A stretch of DNA of 64,000 nucleotides from positions 1 through 64,000 of the forward strand of contig JALRIN010000005.1 in assembly GCA_023255415.1 (NCBI GenBank). The letters run 5' to 3'. Position numbers and translations under genes: made by a program. The DNA comes from Cypionkella sp. (lineage in GTDB: Bacteria; Pseudomonadota; Alphaproteobacteria; Rhodobacterales; Rhodobacteraceae). The notes beneath the pieces are model-generated. The model saw only the letters and a list, made by a program, of their open reading frames with translations. It was not told the DNA's origin and did no database searches. This document shows, one piece after another, positions 62,717-64,000 of this stretch (within the stretch, counting starts at the first letter, position 1; every line of letters begins with the position of its first letter).

Positions 62717-63505
62717 ATGGATCAAACCCCTCGCCTTGCCCTGCCCTATATCGCGCCCTCGCAGGCGCAAAAACACGTCCCCCATAACGAGGCGCTGCGA
62801 CAGTTGGATGCGGTGGTGCAATTGGTGCTGCAAACTGCCAGTGCAGAGACCCCGCCCGCATTGCCCGCTGATGGGCAAGTTTGGGCTTTGGGCGCAGCCC
62901 CTGTCGGCGATTGGGCCGGACAGGCGGGCAAACTGGCGGTTTGGGCAGACCCCGCTTGGCAGTTCGTGGCACCGCAATCAGGCTGGCGGGCTTGGGATCT
63001 GACGACTTCGGCTTTGGTCTATTGCGACGGCGCGCAGTGGCTGGCCGTGCCTGCAAGCCTTGGCACGCCGGCCAGTCTTGGCATCAATGCCAGCGCCGAT
63101 ACCACAAACCGTTTGGTGGTGGCCAGTGATGCCAGCCTGTTCACCCATGACGGCGCGGGCCATCAGATCAAGATCAACAAGGCAAACGCCAGCGACACCG
63201 CAAGTCTGCTTTATCAAAGCGGCTGGGCGGGGCGTGCCGAAATGGGGCTGAGCGGCAGCGACGATTTTGCCATCAAGGTCAGCGCCAATGGCAGCGATTG
63301 GCTGGCTGCGCTGGTGATCGACAAGGCGACGGGGCACGCGGGCTTTGGCACCTATGCCCCCGCCCGCGCGGTGCATATTGCAAGCGTGCTGCGGCTTGAA
63401 CCCTCGGCGGCACCTGCAAATCCTGCGGCGGGCGATATTTACTATGACAGCACCAGCAATAAGCTGCGCTGCCATGATGGCACGCTTTGGCACGACCTAT
63501 TCTAG
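62717..63505 (+). CDS. DUF2793-domain protein (phage/GTA spike-like)
   Basis: A 262-residue protein. N-terminal DUF2793 is clear: LALPYIAPSQAQKHVPHNEA, RQLDAVVQLVLQ, GQAGKLAVWADPAWQFVAPQ and GWRAWDLTTSALVYCDG. The C-terminus AAGDIYYDSTSNKLRCHDGT resembles phage tail-fibre and spike ends. DUF2793 proteins are found in prophages and, by recollection, with Rhodobacter GTA head spikes. No capsid, portal or terminase gene is near; it stands alone between an OmpA gene and dxs. Start at 62717. Confidence 0.8.
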   Translation: MDQTPRLALPYIAPSQAQKHVPHNEALRQLDAVVQLVLQTASAETPPALPADGQVWALGAAPVGDWAGQAGKLAVWADPAWQFVAPQSGWRAWDLTTSALVYCDGAQWLAVPASLGTPASLGINASADTTNRLVVASDASLFTHDGAGHQIKINKANASDTASLLYQSGWAGRAEMGLSGSDDFAIKVSANGSDWLAALVIDKATGHAGFGTYAPARAVHIASVLRLEPSAAPANPAAGDIYYDSTSNKLRCHDGTLWHDLF

Positions 63506-64000
63506 GATCAGCGCGCGCACTTTCGCCTCGATCTGGGCGGCGTCCATGCCTGCGACCTGATACATCGCCTCGGGGCTGGCCTGATCAATAAAGATGTCGG
63601 GCAGCACCATCGAGCGAAACTTGAGGCCGCGGTCAAACACGCCCTCATCGGCCAAAAGCTGGGCGACATGGCTGCCAAAGCCGCCGACAGCGCCTTCCTC
63701 GATGGTGATCAGCGCCGCATGGTCGCGGGCAAGCGCCAAGATCAGCTCGCGGTCCAGCGGTTTGGCGAAACGGGCATCGGCAATCGTGGGGGTAATGCCT
63801 TGGGCCGCCAGAGATTCGGCGGCCTTTTGCACCTCGGACAGGCGGGTGCCAAACGACAGCAGCGCAACCTTTGCGCCCTGTTGAATGATCCGCCCCTTGC
63901 CGATTTCAAGCGGAGTGCCGCGCGCGGGCATCTCGACGCCGGTGCCTTCGCCGCGCGGATAGCGAAAGGCGATCGGCCCATCGTTATGCGCGGCGGCGGT
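63497..64000 (-). CDS. dxs: 1-deoxy-D-xylulose-5-phosphate synthase, partial (C-terminal)
   Basis: The last 167 codons of Dxs, running off the right edge. Dxs condenses pyruvate and glyceraldehyde-3-phosphate with thiamine diphosphate, starting the non-mevalonate isoprenoid pathway. Visible: GPIAFRYPRGEGTGVEMPAR, LLSFGTRLSEVQKAAESLAA, ADARFAKPLDRELI, TIEEGAVGGFGSHVAQLLAD and VLPDIFIDQASPEAMY, all of the transketolase C-terminal domain. The 3' end overlaps the DUF2793 gene by 9 bases, convergent. Confidence 0.94.
   Translation of the reverse strand, partial: TAAAHNDGPIAFRYPRGEGTGVEMPARGTPLEIGKGRIIQQGAKVALLSFGTRLSEVQKAAESLAAQGITPTIADARFAKPLDRELILALARDHAALITIEEGAVGGFGSHVAQLLADEGVFDRGLKFRSMVLPDIFIDQASPEAMYQVAGMDAAQIEAKVRALILE

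Noticed and set aside
1..64000. CRISPR array, insertion sequence, integrase, toxin-antitoxin or phage-defence locus
   Set aside because: No regularly spaced repeats, transposase or integrase motifs, or small paired toxin genes were seen on either strand; nearly all space is taken by identifiable metabolic and housekeeping genes.

Overview
The window looks like a chromosomal segment of an alphaproteobacterium of the Rhodobacteraceae (Rhodobacterales), joined at its left end to about 500 bases from another organism. The evidence for Rhodobacterales is protein content: an imuA-imuB-dnaE2 mutasome, a complete smoEFGK-smoS-mtlK polyol operon of the Rhodobacter type, a DUF2793 protein, split MnmC functions and several EamA exporters. 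Base composition fits too: 63% GC counted in 661-720. Bases 1 to about 505 are AT-rich (35% GC counted in 61-120) and encode part of a GSII-type glutamine synthetase that resembles Bacteroidota versions. They meet a truncated accD across a 12-base shared word (495-506). I read this as an assembly or library chimera, not biology.

Layout. 495-3399 (minus): dapF, mtaB and truncated accD. 3487-3562: tRNA-Lys(TTT). 3612-8933 (minus): imuA-imuB-dnaE2, for SOS mutagenesis. 9094-11351 (plus): leuB and an EamA transporter, followed by tRNA-Pro(CGG) at 11426-11502. 11845-15031: katG and oxyR, divergent. 15021-21452 (minus): a LacI-regulated carbohydrate ABC importer with a cytoplasmic beta-propeller glycosidase and tandem LacI-type operators. 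21547-25307: an Lrp/AsnC regulator divergent from a class-V PLP enzyme, then a P1 peptidase and a HAD phosphatase. 25304-32703 (plus): a SorC-family regulator and the polyol uptake and oxidation operon. 32785-37329: luciferase-like oxidoreductase, MnmC1-like flavoprotein divergent from mnmD, and a tandem pair of EamA transporters.

37304-44420 is mostly housekeeping: slt, dapA, an EamA transporter, a mini K+ channel, smpB, a mercaptopyruvate sulfurtransferase and an aromatic/aspartate aminotransferase. A striking nested inverted repeat (44425-44564) separates this from the glnK-amtB ammonium operon (44631-46314). Then come a class A penicillin-binding protein, mlaA-mlaC lipid transport, an orphan type I secretion ABC/HlyD pair, RidA, GDPD, a FemAB-like acyltransferase, phhB, peroxiredoxin, a ferredoxin-reductase-like flavoprotein, rsmD, a second HAD, map, a CinA-N-like protein, a GNAT, an OmpA-like protein, DUF2793, and the 3' part of dxs running off the right edge.

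Most genes are in tight operons with 4-base ATGA overlaps, which fix many of the start codons. I found no CRISPR array, insertion sequence, integrase, rRNA or obvious defence locus. I do not see a convincing new multi-gene system. The points most worth a second look are the chimeric left end, the long inverted repeat at 44457-44534, the split MnmC pair, the unassigned glycosidase and the orphan DUF2793 gene.
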